Source: Gammaproteobacteria bacterium (GTDB lineage: Bacteria; Pseudomonadota; Gammaproteobacteria; GRL18). From it: a stretch of 47,624 nt of DNA. Of this stretch, positions 1 to 7,920 are shown piece after piece. Below the pieces are notes generated by a model. It saw only the letters and a list, made by a program, of their open reading frames with translations. It ran no database searches and was not told where the DNA came from. Both the position numbers and the translations under genes were made by a program. Location: contig JADGEK010000032.1 of the NCBI GenBank assembly GCA_016744395.1, forward strand, positions 1 through 47,624, given 5' to 3'. The stretch's first letter is position 1. The number at the start of each line of letters is the position of its first letter.

Positions 1-6
1 TTCCAT
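1..6 (-). CDS. start codon of an unidentified gene leaving the window
   Basis: On the minus strand an ATG at 6-4 follows a good Shine-Dalgarno sequence (GAGG, minus strand of 15-18) at normal spacing. It lies about 35 bp past the stop of the truncated GGDEF/EAL gene. Only two codons are inside the window, so the product cannot be named. It may belong to whatever interrupted the EAL domain. Confidence 0.35.
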
Positions 7-19
7 AATATTTTCCTCG

Positions 20-97
20 TTATTATGGTGACAAATCGTATCATAGATAAATCTGTTCGCCTAAAGGCGAAGGTTTAAACCTTATTGGTGACGAATT
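20..97. repeat. short direct repeats flanking palindromic sequence
   Basis: Near-identical direct repeats of the form TTATT(AT)GGTGAC[AG]AAT lie at 20-36 and 82-97. Between them are a 6-bp stem with a 4-nt loop (ttcgcc/ggcgaa, 56-71) and a perfect 12-bp palindrome aggtttaaacct (71-82). The right repeat falls exactly where the EAL-domain reading frame loses family similarity, which suggests a rearrangement or element boundary. Confidence 0.5.
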
Positions 98-2125
98 AAA
101 ATCAAGCCCCATGTTTTTGCATTGAGCACATTTAAAAACAGCATTTTCAATGATCCAATAGGTCAGTTCATTAATTATTCCTGTATGTTCAGCCGTTTCA
201 ATAATCAATTCTGGTGAAATAAATCCCATCGAAGGATGTTGCCAGCGTAAAAGAGCCTCTGCACCAATAATTTTATTTGAGCTTATTTCATATTTTGGTT
301 GAAAATAAATTTGAAGCTGATCATTCTCAATAGCCATACGCAATTCTGAACCAAGAGAAAGGCGTTCTATTGAGTGCATATCCGTATTGGGATCATAGAA
401 ACTATAACCAAGATTATTCTTTTTAGAATGATACATGGCTACATCAGAATGCTGCATCAAAGAATGCACATCATCACTGTCTGTTGGAAATTCAGACAAA
501 CCAATACTAACGCTGATTTGTAGAAAATAAGTGTGAACTTGAAAGGGAGATGCAATTAATGTATTGATTTTTTCTGCAATATGCCCTGCATCTTTCTTGT
601 TGGCATAGGGTAGGAGTATACCAAATTCATCCCCCCCCAGGCGGGCAACCGTATCGACATTTCGCAACGCATTTTTTAATCGTTTGCCCACTTCAATTAA
701 TAAATGATCACCAATATGATGACCTAATGTGTCGTTAATTTCTTTAAAACGGTTGAGATCCAACATCATAAAAATCAATGTCTTCTTTTCACGTGCAGCA
801 ATTTTTAGATGGTAGCCTAACCTTTCTTTGAGTTGAAGTCGGTTTGGCAAAGAGGTTAGATGATCATTTAATGCTTGAGACTCCAAAGCCTGCTGCCGTT
901 TATTGACCTGATAAATCATTTCATTGAAGGCATCAATTAGATTTTTAGTCTCAGTGGTTTTTTTTATATTCAGCTTATTAAGATGGGTGTGGCCAAAGGC
1001 TTCATTCTTTAATCGATTAGAAATTACAGCAATTGGTTTAATGATTAATTGCTTTAGCATGACAATAGAAAGAATCATATAGATTAAAAAGAGAAGAATG
1101 ACACCGACTAGTAAAACTCTCTGGCTAACCGTAATATCTTTCAGTTTATCCAGAACCAGATTATTTTCGATCTTTATTGTATCGTCTAATTGAGCAAGCG
1201 TTTTATTGAGCTTATTTAATAACGGTACAATTGAATCTTTCATCAGTTGACTGTCCTGACGCCAACGATGTGAGTGGTTGATTTTCTTAACCTGTTCAAA
1301 GCCAAACTTCCATTGCTGCAAATGCTTTGGCAATTGGTTTATCAGTTCAGTACCTTCAAAGCCAAACAGTTGTTTAGAATTACGTTCTTGTAATTGTTGA
1401 CTAATTTTTTCAATTCGCTGTAAATAAGTTTCAATATTCATTTCCTGTTCAATTAATTGCAACTCATCAAATGAACCAATTCTATTTGCCATATAAAGTC
1501 TATATTCAGCAATCGTACTAATCCAGGCATTCTGTGCATAAATCACTAAATCATATTCAGCACTATTCTTAGGTAACTCATTGCTCTGCTGGAACTCATT
1601 AAGGGTGATATTCAAAATTGAAAAAATGGCATTTCGACTGGGACGCATCACATTTGAAGAAATTTCCATTGCTGGATATTGAGCATTTACATTCACTCGA
1701 ATTTCAAATAAGTTTCGTGACTTCTTACCTAATAATTCTATATCTTCTTGAATTTTATTAATAAAATTAGCAACTGATAATTTTTCTATGATACTTTGAG
1801 GTTTTAACTGTTGTAATTGTGATTGTGCTCGACTTAGCTCACGGTCTAAAATAACTTTTTGATTAACTCTTTCGGGCTCCAGCATAAAGGTGTCTATGGC
1901 TCGGTTGGCAATACTAATGTGATTTCTAACTTCTGTCGTCACTTCCAAAACATAGGAAATATTTTTGACTTTATTGATCAAAAAATTAGATCTGCCAATC
2001 ATATTTATGTAACCAAGTGCCGACACAATAATGACAACACTGCCCAGTAAAACAGACACAAAAAGGTATTGGCTTTGAATACTGACAATTGGTTTTTTGG
2101 AATGATTACGGTCATTAAAAGTCAT
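41..2125 (-). CDS. membrane GGDEF-EAL protein with truncated EAL domain
   Basis: Membrane-bound cyclic-di-GMP protein of 694 residues. It has an N-terminal membrane helix (about 18-43), a helical periplasmic sensor region, a second helix (about 337-358), a HAMP-like linker, a GGDEF domain with intact RLGGDEF at 495-501, and the start of an EAL domain with EALLRW at 623-628. An EAL domain is normally about 240 residues. Here only about 80-100 remain, and the last 18 or so residues (after LDFNSS) do not look like the family, so the phosphodiesterase half should be dead while the cyclase half looks intact. The ATG at 2125 has only a weak ribosome-binding site. The break coincides with direct repeats at 20-97. 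Confidence is high for the domains and good for the truncation. Confidence 0.88.
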   Translation of the reverse strand: MTFNDRNHSKKPIVSIQSQYLFVSVLLGSVVIIVSALGYINMIGRSNFLINKVKNISYVLEVTTEVRNHISIANRAIDTFMLEPERVNQKVILDRELSRAQSQLQQLKPQSIIEKLSVANFINKIQEDIELLGKKSRNLFEIRVNVNAQYPAMEISSNVMRPSRNAIFSILNITLNEFQQSNELPKNSAEYDLVIYAQNAWISTIAEYRLYMANRIGSFDELQLIEQEMNIETYLQRIEKISQQLQERNSKQLFGFEGTELINQLPKHLQQWKFGFEQVKKINHSHRWRQDSQLMKDSIVPLLNKLNKTLAQLDDTIKIENNLVLDKLKDITVSQRVLLVGVILLFLIYMILSIVMLKQLIIKPIAVISNRLKNEAFGHTHLNKLNIKKTTETKNLIDAFNEMIYQVNKRQQALESQALNDHLTSLPNRLQLKERLGYHLKIAAREKKTLIFMMLDLNRFKEINDTLGHHIGDHLLIEVGKRLKNALRNVDTVARLGGDEFGILLPYANKKDAGHIAEKINTLIASPFQVHTYFLQISVSIGLSEFPTDSDDVHSLMQHSDVAMYHSKKNNLGYSFYDPNTDMHSIERLSLGSELRMAIENDQLQIYFQPKYEISSNKIIGAEALLRWQHPSMGFISPELIIETAEHTGIINELTYWIIENAVFKCAQCKNMGLDFNSSPIRFKPSPLGEQIYL

Positions 2126-2272
2126 AGTAAAAATCGTATTTATCCTAAAAAAGCTTACATTATTTTATAAGTGTAGGATAAATCCTATGAATCTCAATAT
2201 TTAGATAAATTCTGCATCATGAAAACAAAAAAATGGGTGTTAGCAATGATGGTGTACAGGTAGAAGTTTAAT

Positions 2273-2297
2273 GCAGGCTGTGAATCATATAGCCTGC
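2273..2297 (-). terminator. possible hairpin after the DUF4139 pair
   Basis: A 7-bp perfect inverted repeat (gcaggct / agcctgc, 11-nt loop) lies 24 bp past the stop of the minus-strand gene ending at 2321. The stem is followed on the minus strand by only a weak T-rich tail, so it may be an intrinsic terminator or just a stabilising hairpin. Confidence 0.35.
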
Positions 2298-2320
2298 TCA
2301 GATTCGAATGGGGTTAAGAC

Positions 2321-3751
2321 TTATAAACGTTGAATAGTGACTTGGTTTTGTTTCGCATTTCGCCCTTTTTTGGTTAAAACTTCATACTTTAGCTCTTGTT
2401 TATCTCCGACACCCAAAGTGCTATAAATATCTACCGTTTGAAAATCATGTTTTTTTACCTCTAAGTGACTCTTTATCACTGCATCTCCAGGGATCAAACG
2501 GCGAATTTCTACTTTGATGGGTTTATCCGTAAAATTTCGCAACAGCTGACGATAGTGACGATGTTCATTCCAACCCGCAACCGTGCTATTATGATCCACA
2601 ATCATATGACCATCGCCCACTCTGCGATAAAGATTCCCTTTTCTATAATGCATCCAGATATCATCACGCCAGTTTTTTAAATTAAGTAATTTAAAATAAA
2701 CATCGGGGTCCACACCACTGTTTAACTCAACCTTGTCACCAATGGCAGTATATTTCAAAGGCACTCCTGCAATATAGGTCAAACTGCCCTGCTGGTTTTT
2801 TTGATAAATGTGTATATCACCCTCTGGTAAAGGCGCATCACCCAGAGACGATTGTTTATCATTTTTGAAATTTAAGACTTTGGCTAACCGATTCCCATAT
2901 TCTCTAGGGCGATAACGATAAACCGTATCCACTATAACCGATTCTGAAAAACCACTGCGCAAACGCTTTGACCATTTATCAGGAATCGTTTCAGTACCTG
3001 CAATGGTAAAAATATAATATTCACTGAGACTGTCTTTTGCGACTTCTTTTTCTTCAGCAATACTATCCAACATTGCAGCAGCAGGCATCGCTGCCATCTC
3101 ATATCGACCCGATGCTCTTGCCATCATGTTCCTTGCTTTTTTGGCTCGCTCCACTTTTTTTAATGCATTTATTTTATCTTGCTTATATTTAGCTTTTCCC
3201 ACTATCGTATCAATTCGTTCAACCAAATTAATTTTTCCAATGACTAAACGGACTTGAGCATTGTCATAGTTTTCGCCCGAGTAATTGGTGACCGTAACAA
3301 AAGAATCAAGTGCCATTGCTGCTCCTGATTGCTCCATAATGCCCGAATAATCAGCTTTCCAGGTGATACCTGAAGTAAAGTAGCTGATTTCTACGGTTGC
3401 CAGAGCCTCAACTGAACTGTTTATATTCCAATACAACATTTGTGGTTTGTCATGAGGAAAGGTCGTGTTACCTAAAAACATCTGTGTTGGATGTGATAAA
3501 AATTCAACTTGCACTGAAGTGGGATCAATTTTCGTATTAGCCCAGCTAAATTGCAGTTGATTTTTACCATTTTTAATACTGATCTGACGAGTTTCCCGAA
3601 CTAAAGTTAAGTCCTCGGAATTATAAATGGTTAACTGTACACTGTCTCTGGAAGGCAAGGTGGAGAGATCAACATTTTTAGCAACAAGCACTGTTGATGC
3701 CAATAACATCGAGAACAGACAGACGATTTTTGCAGATTTTATCATTTTCAT
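2321..3751 (-). CDS. exported DUF4139-type protein (paralogue 1)
   Basis: Exported protein of 476 residues resembling the DUF4139 / mucoidy-inhibitor-A-like group. Family members have an N-terminal beta-rich segment with a conserved WxxTxIxPxS-type stretch (here SWANTKIDPTSV) and a C-terminal DUF4139 beta domain; no enzymatic activity is established. The start is taken at the ATG at 3751, because GGTGAG lies just upstream and the next residues form a typical signal peptide ending near VLVA. An in-frame GTG start 12 bp upstream overlaps the previous gene. A basic, Met/Ala-rich insert lies roughly at residues 185-230. It is translationally linked to its paralogue (2 bp between the upstream stop at 3757 and the preferred frame's overlap zone), so the two probably form one operon. 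Confidence 0.8.
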   Translation of the reverse strand: MKMIKSAKIVCLFSMLLASTVLVAKNVDLSTLPSRDSVQLTIYNSEDLTLVRETRQISIKNGKNQLQFSWANTKIDPTSVQVEFLSHPTQMFLGNTTFPHDKPQMLYWNINSSVEALATVEISYFTSGITWKADYSGIMEQSGAAMALDSFVTVTNYSGENYDNAQVRLVIGKINLVERIDTIVGKAKYKQDKINALKKVERAKKARNMMARASGRYEMAAMPAAAMLDSIAEEKEVAKDSLSEYYIFTIAGTETIPDKWSKRLRSGFSESVIVDTVYRYRPREYGNRLAKVLNFKNDKQSSLGDAPLPEGDIHIYQKNQQGSLTYIAGVPLKYTAIGDKVELNSGVDPDVYFKLLNLKNWRDDIWMHYRKGNLYRRVGDGHMIVDHNSTVAGWNEHRHYRQLLRNFTDKPIKVEIRRLIPGDAVIKSHLEVKKHDFQTVDIYSTLGVGDKQELKYEVLTKKGRNAKQNQVTIQRL

Positions 3752-3756
3752 AAGGC

Positions 3757-4995
3757 TCACCACTCATTCTTAAAATTAATGTTCAGTTTCTTTTCCAGCT
3801 TAACCACTTTTGACTGTCCATTTCGTGCAGGTAAACTGATTTGGTAAGCAATTTTATGACTGCTTGCTTGTTTTTTAAGTGGTTTTCCTGAAAAGGAAGT
3901 CTTTTTCCCCACTTCCCATTCAATTACATTGGCATCTTTGCCATAACTATTTCGTTGTCTTGAAGTAAAAACCTGATCTCGTAAATATGGAATAGATTCT
4001 TCAATAATTAAATGAACGGGTTTATCTTTAAAGTTTTCTATTTCATATTTAACCACCGCATCAATATTATAAAGATTGCCATTAATACGCTGTCTTTTTT
4101 TACGTTCAATGGTACGTTTCACAACAATGTCCTGTGCCTGTCCAATAAAAAGTTTACTTTCATCTTCTTTGGCTGTGTATTTCCCCCAGTCTTCACCAAC
4201 AAAGACAGAGGTACCTTTTTTGTCTTGTTGATATATTCGGACCTTGCCATCAAAAAGAGGCTGTTTTCCAAGGTTATGTGGTTTGTCATTATGTAAGTTA
4301 TAATGCATTAAGACATTCAGTTTATCTTGTGCGCGATCTCGATAACCTAACTCAGAGGCATTGACTGTATAGGTTTTATCAATCAGCACAGCCTCATATT
4401 TTTGATTTAAAAATTCTTGGGTCTCATTTAATCCCATCGGCAAAACAATTTTTTTGCCTGAGCCGTTTTTTACTAAACCCGTGTTTATATCAGCATCAAT
4501 AAATGACTCTCCTGACTGATTATTCACTTTGACATACTGCATCAGATCCATCTTCGTTTCATCTGAATTGGCACGGGCAATATAATGATAACCGCGATTC
4601 AGGCCTGTAATCGCATAAGTAATACGCACTCGGGCACTGCCATTTTGACTCGCCGAAATTTTCCAGGTTAAGGCCGATTCATTGGGAGGATAGCTGACAG
4701 AGAGGATATTGGTCTTAAGTTCATCGCCATTGTGCTCAGAATCATTAACCACTCTGAACACAATGGTTTCAGGACGAATGGTGGTATTATGCCAGGAAAA
4801 GTCAATATCATTATTACCCTTTCTTAAAGGCACAATACGCTCTTCTTCAATGATCGTCGTGTTTTCATTTTCCAGCTGAATTTCAACATGTTCTCTCACA
4901 GGTAATGTGATTAATTTTATCCTGGCGTAAGCATTACTTATAAAAAATGTGCTCAAGCTACATGCAATTACCCCATAGAGAATTTTATATTTCAT
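3757..4995 (-). CDS. exported DUF4139-type protein (paralogue 2)
   Basis: Exported protein of 412 residues with a signal peptide ending near SNAYA. It shares the layout and several stretches with the downstream gene: an opening LPxRxxVxLxIxN-type strand, then FSWHNTTIRPETI (compare FSWANTKIDPTSV in the neighbour), and a shared central motif of the type LFxGKVRIYQQ / LPEGDIHIYQK. The two are therefore diverged tandem duplicates. It is shorter because it lacks the basic insert of the neighbour. AGGAAA precedes its ATG. Its molecular function is unknown; a cell-envelope or surface role is inferred from export alone. Confidence 0.78.
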   Translation of the reverse strand: MKYKILYGVIACSLSTFFISNAYARIKLITLPVREHVEIQLENENTTIIEEERIVPLRKGNNDIDFSWHNTTIRPETIVFRVVNDSEHNGDELKTNILSVSYPPNESALTWKISASQNGSARVRITYAITGLNRGYHYIARANSDETKMDLMQYVKVNNQSGESFIDADINTGLVKNGSGKKIVLPMGLNETQEFLNQKYEAVLIDKTYTVNASELGYRDRAQDKLNVLMHYNLHNDKPHNLGKQPLFDGKVRIYQQDKKGTSVFVGEDWGKYTAKEDESKLFIGQAQDIVVKRTIERKKRQRINGNLYNIDAVVKYEIENFKDKPVHLIIEESIPYLRDQVFTSRQRNSYGKDANVIEWEVGKKTSFSGKPLKKQASSHKIAYQISLPARNGQSKVVKLEKKLNINFKNEW

Positions 4996-5196
4996 GTTTA
5001 TTTCCTGTATTAAGTTTTTCTTTTGTGTGAGATATAACGATTTAAAAATATAGACGGTGCAAAACCAGAAAAGGGTTAAAAAATAGAAAATATTTTTCTG
5101 ATCAAAAAAAACAGAAGAGTAGACGGTGGATAAAAGAATGACCAGAGGCAGGTATTGAAGGGTGCCTTTATTTTTATATCAATTTGGCTAACGCTC
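4996..5196. promoter_or_regulatory. upstream region of the DUF4139 pair with direct repeat
   Basis: This AT-rich 201-bp stretch presumably holds the promoter of the minus-strand pair. Two copies of the 9-mer tagacggtg occur at 5051-5059 and 5120-5128, 69 bp apart. No clear -35/-10 pair could be assigned by eye. Confidence 0.3.
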
Positions 5197-5445
5197 CTAA
5201 TAATCAAAATTACCTTGAGAAGCTTCTTTAATCAGCTCCAGATCAACACGGCATTTTTTACATTGCTTCACTACCTGGGCCAAGTGCTCTTCAAGCCAAA
5301 GACAGTTTTCATCTTCATCTAACAAGTCAGGTCCTAAGATTTTGACTTCCATACGACAAGCCTCTGTTTTATCAAACAGCTCATCAGCAGAACATTGTGC
5401 ATTTAACATCAAAAAAAGAAGAAGCAATAGACTGGTAGTTTTCAT
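5197..5445 (-). CDS. small exported cysteine-containing protein
   Basis: Protein of 82 residues with a clear signal peptide (hydrophobic 4-15, probable cleavage after QCSA near residue 20). The mature part of about 62 residues is acidic and holds four cysteines in two groups, including KQCKKC (a CxxC), which suggests disulfides or metal binding. The Q-C context is not a lipobox, so a lipoprotein is unlikely. A weak GGATG lies upstream of the ATG. Family not recognised. It stands alone between the DUF4139 pair and the CBS gene, all on the minus strand. Confidence 0.6.
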   Translation of the reverse strand: MKTTSLLLLLFLMLNAQCSADELFDKTEACRMEVKILGPDLLDEDENCLWLEEHLAQVVKQCKKCRVDLELIKEASQGNFDY

Positions 5446-5545
5446 TTAAAAACATCCAAAAATTAAAGAAGAAAGTCATTATCTCACTCTTTAAAGTTAT
5501 TTTCTTGTGTTTTTAACTTCAACATTAAAATCTAGACATTACACC

Positions 5546-5983
5546 TCAATACTCATCACCCGCAATATAATGTTCTAATTGATCGATAATAAATTTCTGC
5601 TCAGCAATAATATCTTTTATCAAGTCACCTATAGAAACCATTCCGACTAACTCATCACCCTTTAGAACAGGTAAGTGACGGATACGACGTTCTGACATAA
5701 CCACCATACAATCATCAACGGTTTGAGTCGGAAAAGTATAATAAACCTGAGTACTCATGATTTCTTTTACTTTTGTATCATTCGAGGAACGCCCTTTTAA
5801 AATCACCTGGCGAGCATAATCTCTTTCAGAAATCATGCCAACCAGAGCTTCATCATTCACCACCGCCAAAGCACCAACCCCCTTTTCATCCATTAACTTA
5901 ATGGCATCAAATACCGTATTTTCAGGTGTCACACTCCAAATACCATGGCCTTTATTGTCTAATAATTCACCGACTGTGATCAT
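5546..5983 (-). CDS. two-CBS-domain protein
   Basis: Stand-alone pair of CBS domains (about 8-62 and 74-128) in a 145-residue cytosolic protein. The repeats show the expected AVVNDEALVGMISERDYAR and LPVLKGDELVGMVSIGDL type strand-helix segments. Paired CBS domains bind adenine nucleotides and act as energy or redox sensors in other proteins. The ligand and partner here are not known. AGGAGGG directly upstream of the ATG is a strong ribosome-binding site. It is divergent from the P-loop gene, with a 111-bp shared promoter region. The family call is firm and the role is unknown. Confidence 0.9.
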   Translation of the reverse strand: MITVGELLDNKGHGIWSVTPENTVFDAIKLMDEKGVGALAVVNDEALVGMISERDYARQVILKGRSSNDTKVKEIMSTQVYYTFPTQTVDDCMVVMSERRIRHLPVLKGDELVGMVSIGDLIKDIIAEQKFIIDQLEHYIAGDEY

Positions 5984-6094
5984 AATCCCTCCTTATTACA
6001 GCTGTTTTGTTTATAATTTAATTTATAGACTAAAATATGAGCATTTACTAGATACGCCTAACAATTCAACAATTAAGCAGGTTATTAAACGATT

Positions 6095-6946
6095 ATGAGC
6101 AGGCTACAAAAGAAAATGGCTGACTTTGGCTTTGAATCCAACGATGATTATGAATATCATTTACGCTGTTTAATGAACAGTTCGTTTAATGGCATCAAAA
6201 CAATCAACATCGAGGGACACAAAGGTCGCCGCAAGACTGCTTTTGCCAATGCTTTAGGGTTGGCATTAGAATATCCCAACCTGTTTTATTATGATTTTAC
6301 TCAAAAATCTGAAGCCGAAGGTAAGGTCATCATTCCTCCCAGTGAAGATGAGAACGGTGTGGCTGAAACCCCTGTCACTGATTTTGACCATATCATGAGT
6401 GAGGCCTGTGCCTTTAGTGAGGGTGAACAGACTATTCTAATTCTCGATCAGTTACACATTGCTGATTTTAAAGACCACATCCGCATTTATCACTTCATAA
6501 AATCAAGTGAATGGTCCTATAGTGAAAACACACTCAAAGCCAGCCGAAAAAATTTACTCATTTTATTAATCAGTGATGAGCCTTTGTATCATAGCCTGCA
6601 AAAATGCAGCTTCAGAATATGGGTGAATGCTGTCTCTTCAGCCCAAAAAGACTACACTCCAGCTGATTTTGAGCTAAATGATGATGTCTTACCCATAATG
6701 GAATCACTGGCTACTGTTTTTGACAAGTTAGGAATGGCTCCGACTCACAGTGAATATAAAAACATCCTCAATGACATTCATCTTAGCATCCATACAGAAC
6801 AGCAATTAATTCATTCACTCTATGGATGGATGGAAGGTATTAATCGTGAACTGTTGTATTCATCTCAAATGTATGAATATTTAACACAGGTCATTGATAA
6901 AATTCAGCAATATCATGGTATGGACGAAGTCATTATTGAATCATGA
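6095..6946 (+). CDS. P-loop ATPase-like protein with atypical Walker A
   Basis: Cytosolic protein of 283 residues that looks like an AAA/STAND-type nucleotide-binding protein. IEGHKGRRKT at about 39-48 matches a Walker A, but the glycine before the lysine is an arginine. A hydrophobic strand ending in LDQ at 113-119 fits Walker B, and NLLILLISDE at 153-162 fits a sensor strand. The C-terminal 100 residues are helical with no recognised domain. The start at 6095 has a poorly spaced ribosome-binding site; the ATG at 6116-6118 is an alternative. It faces the CBS gene across a shared promoter region. No specific function is assigned; ATP hydrolysis is uncertain given the altered P-loop. Confidence 0.6.
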   Translation: MSRLQKKMADFGFESNDDYEYHLRCLMNSSFNGIKTINIEGHKGRRKTAFANALGLALEYPNLFYYDFTQKSEAEGKVIIPPSEDENGVAETPVTDFDHIMSEACAFSEGEQTILILDQLHIADFKDHIRIYHFIKSSEWSYSENTLKASRKNLLILLISDEPLYHSLQKCSFRIWVNAVSSAQKDYTPADFELNDDVLPIMESLATVFDKLGMAPTHSEYKNILNDIHLSIHTEQQLIHSLYGWMEGINRELLYSSQMYEYLTQVIDKIQQYHGMDEVIIES

Positions 6947-7064
6947 CATCCTGTAAGAACAACTGACTTTAAATACTAATAGGTAACTTACATCACATAA
7001 GTAGGTGATCACCCTATATTTGCTATAGAAATGGATTGAAATCTATAATGCTTGTCGATATATT

Positions 7065-7088
7065 CTATATTAATATTTACTAATATAG
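7065..7088 (+). promoter_or_regulatory. AT-rich inverted repeat before a ribosome-binding site
   Basis: Perfect 8-bp inverted repeat ctatatta / taatatag with an 8-nt spacer, ending at the AGGAAAG ribosome-binding site of the YYxEY gene. It could be an operator or a weak RNA hairpin affecting translation. Confidence 0.35.
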
Positions 7089-7097
7089 GAAAGCGAA

Positions 7098-7397
7098 ATG
7101 AAAACTTTAACAATATCCACTCTTTTAATTATTGGCACATTAGTGAGTGCCAACGCGATGAGCCAGAAAATTTCATTGGATGAATACTATAGCGAGTATT
7201 TAGCTTTTGAAAAAACTCAAACAGTTATTTCCCAAAGCACTAACAAAATAAAAGCAGGAACAATTTCTTTATCTGAATATTATGCAGAATACTGTACAGG
7301 CAATGACACACCCACTCAAAGTAAAGTGGTCACAGGCTCAACAAGTAGAACAGATGCAGTGAATACATGTGATAACCATTATGCTGAGTACCTTTAA
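7098..7397 (+). CDS. small secreted protein with YYxEY repeats
   Basis: Protein of 99 residues, with a signal peptide of about 20-22 residues (cleavage near SANA or NAMS). The mature part carries ISLDEYYSEY at 25-34, ISLSEYYAEY at 56-65 and a final DNHYAEYL at 92-99, separated by Ser/Thr/Lys-rich linkers of about 21-26 residues. Two cysteines (66 and 91) flank the last linker. AGGAAAG lies 5-6 bp before the ATG. No family is recognised. The periodic Tyr-rich blocks could be a binding repeat or a processed-peptide precursor, but nothing nearby looks like a modification enzyme or peptidase. Confidence 0.6.
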   Translation: MKTLTISTLLIIGTLVSANAMSQKISLDEYYSEYLAFEKTQTVISQSTNKIKAGTISLSEYYAEYCTGNDTPTQSKVVTGSTSRTDAVNTCDNHYAEYL

Positions 7398-7435
7398 AAA
7401 CCTGATTCTTTAATCGGTAAAACATGAATTTTAAT

Positions 7436-7453
7436 GAAAGCCATGATGCTTTC
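7436..7453 (+). terminator. possible terminator after YYxEY gene
   Basis: The 6-bp stem gaaagc/gctttc with a 6-nt loop lies about 40 bp after the stop. It has no strong T-run, so it is only a candidate. Confidence 0.3.
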
Positions 7454-7511
7454 TTGAAAATCAAGTTTGATTCAAAAGCCTCATGAAGTCTATTAACAAA
7501 GTCATCACAAC

Positions 7512-7816
7512 CCAATAATATTTTGTCCTCAAATACGAAAACTTTTGGAAACCTGAACTGCTGTTTTAGCTTTTACTTTCCCAATTAAAGATGATATTGA
7601 GATTTTGGGTGGAACCTTTACCAATAAATGCACATGATCTGGTTGCACATTGAGTTCAGCAACTTCACGCCCAGCCCTTTCAGTCTGGCTGTGAATATTT
7701 TTGTGCACATATTTTCCCATGTCTCCCGTTTATACACGATCACGGTATTTAGGAACAAATATTATATGGTACTGGCAATACCATAAGACATGTGATAATT
7801 TTTGAAATCTGCTCAT
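7512..7816 (-). pseudogene. decayed IS200/IS605-type transposase (TnpA, Y1 HUH)
   Basis: Reading from the ATG at 7816 gives MSRFQKLSHVLWYCQYHIIF then VPKYRDRV, the standard TnpA opening. An in-frame TAA follows where a Leu codon is expected. The frame resumes and contains VQPDHVHLLV, the HUH motif of Y1 transposases, and the IS200 core PPKISISSLIGKVKAKTAVQ. Near 7530 a frameshift is needed to continue into YLRTKYYW. The expected GNHFWARGY and the catalytic Tyr region are not found after that. The gene is therefore dead by nonsense, frameshift and 3' loss. AGGGAA precedes the original start. Confidence 0.85.
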
Positions 7817-7898
7817 TTGTTTTTTCCCTGATTGAATTGCGGGAACAATTTAATCAAATATTACATTTGGGTAGATTTTTACGCAAAGCTTTTTTTAC

Positions 7899-7915
7899 CC
7901 CCGCCCATAGGGCGC
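7899..7915 (-). mobile_element. IS200/IS605 subterminal hairpin relic
   Basis: The stem cgccc-ata-gggcg lies within a G/C-rich patch about 85 bp upstream of the transposase start, next to a run giving GGGGGTAAAAAAAGC on the minus strand. IS200/IS605 elements carry such hairpins at their ends as TnpA recognition sites, and this position fits the left end. The right end was not found, in line with the lost 3' part of tnpA. Confidence 0.6.
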
Positions 7916-7920
7916 GGTTA

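Noticed and set aside
2219..2263. Short plus-strand frame beginning MKTKKWVLAMMV
   Set aside because: It looks like a signal-peptide start but stops after 14 codons and has no continuation in another frame.
7330..7515. 61-residue minus-strand frame after the YYxEY gene
   Set aside because: It overlaps the 3' end of the secreted protein gene and the transposase relic region; no start signal or family similarity.
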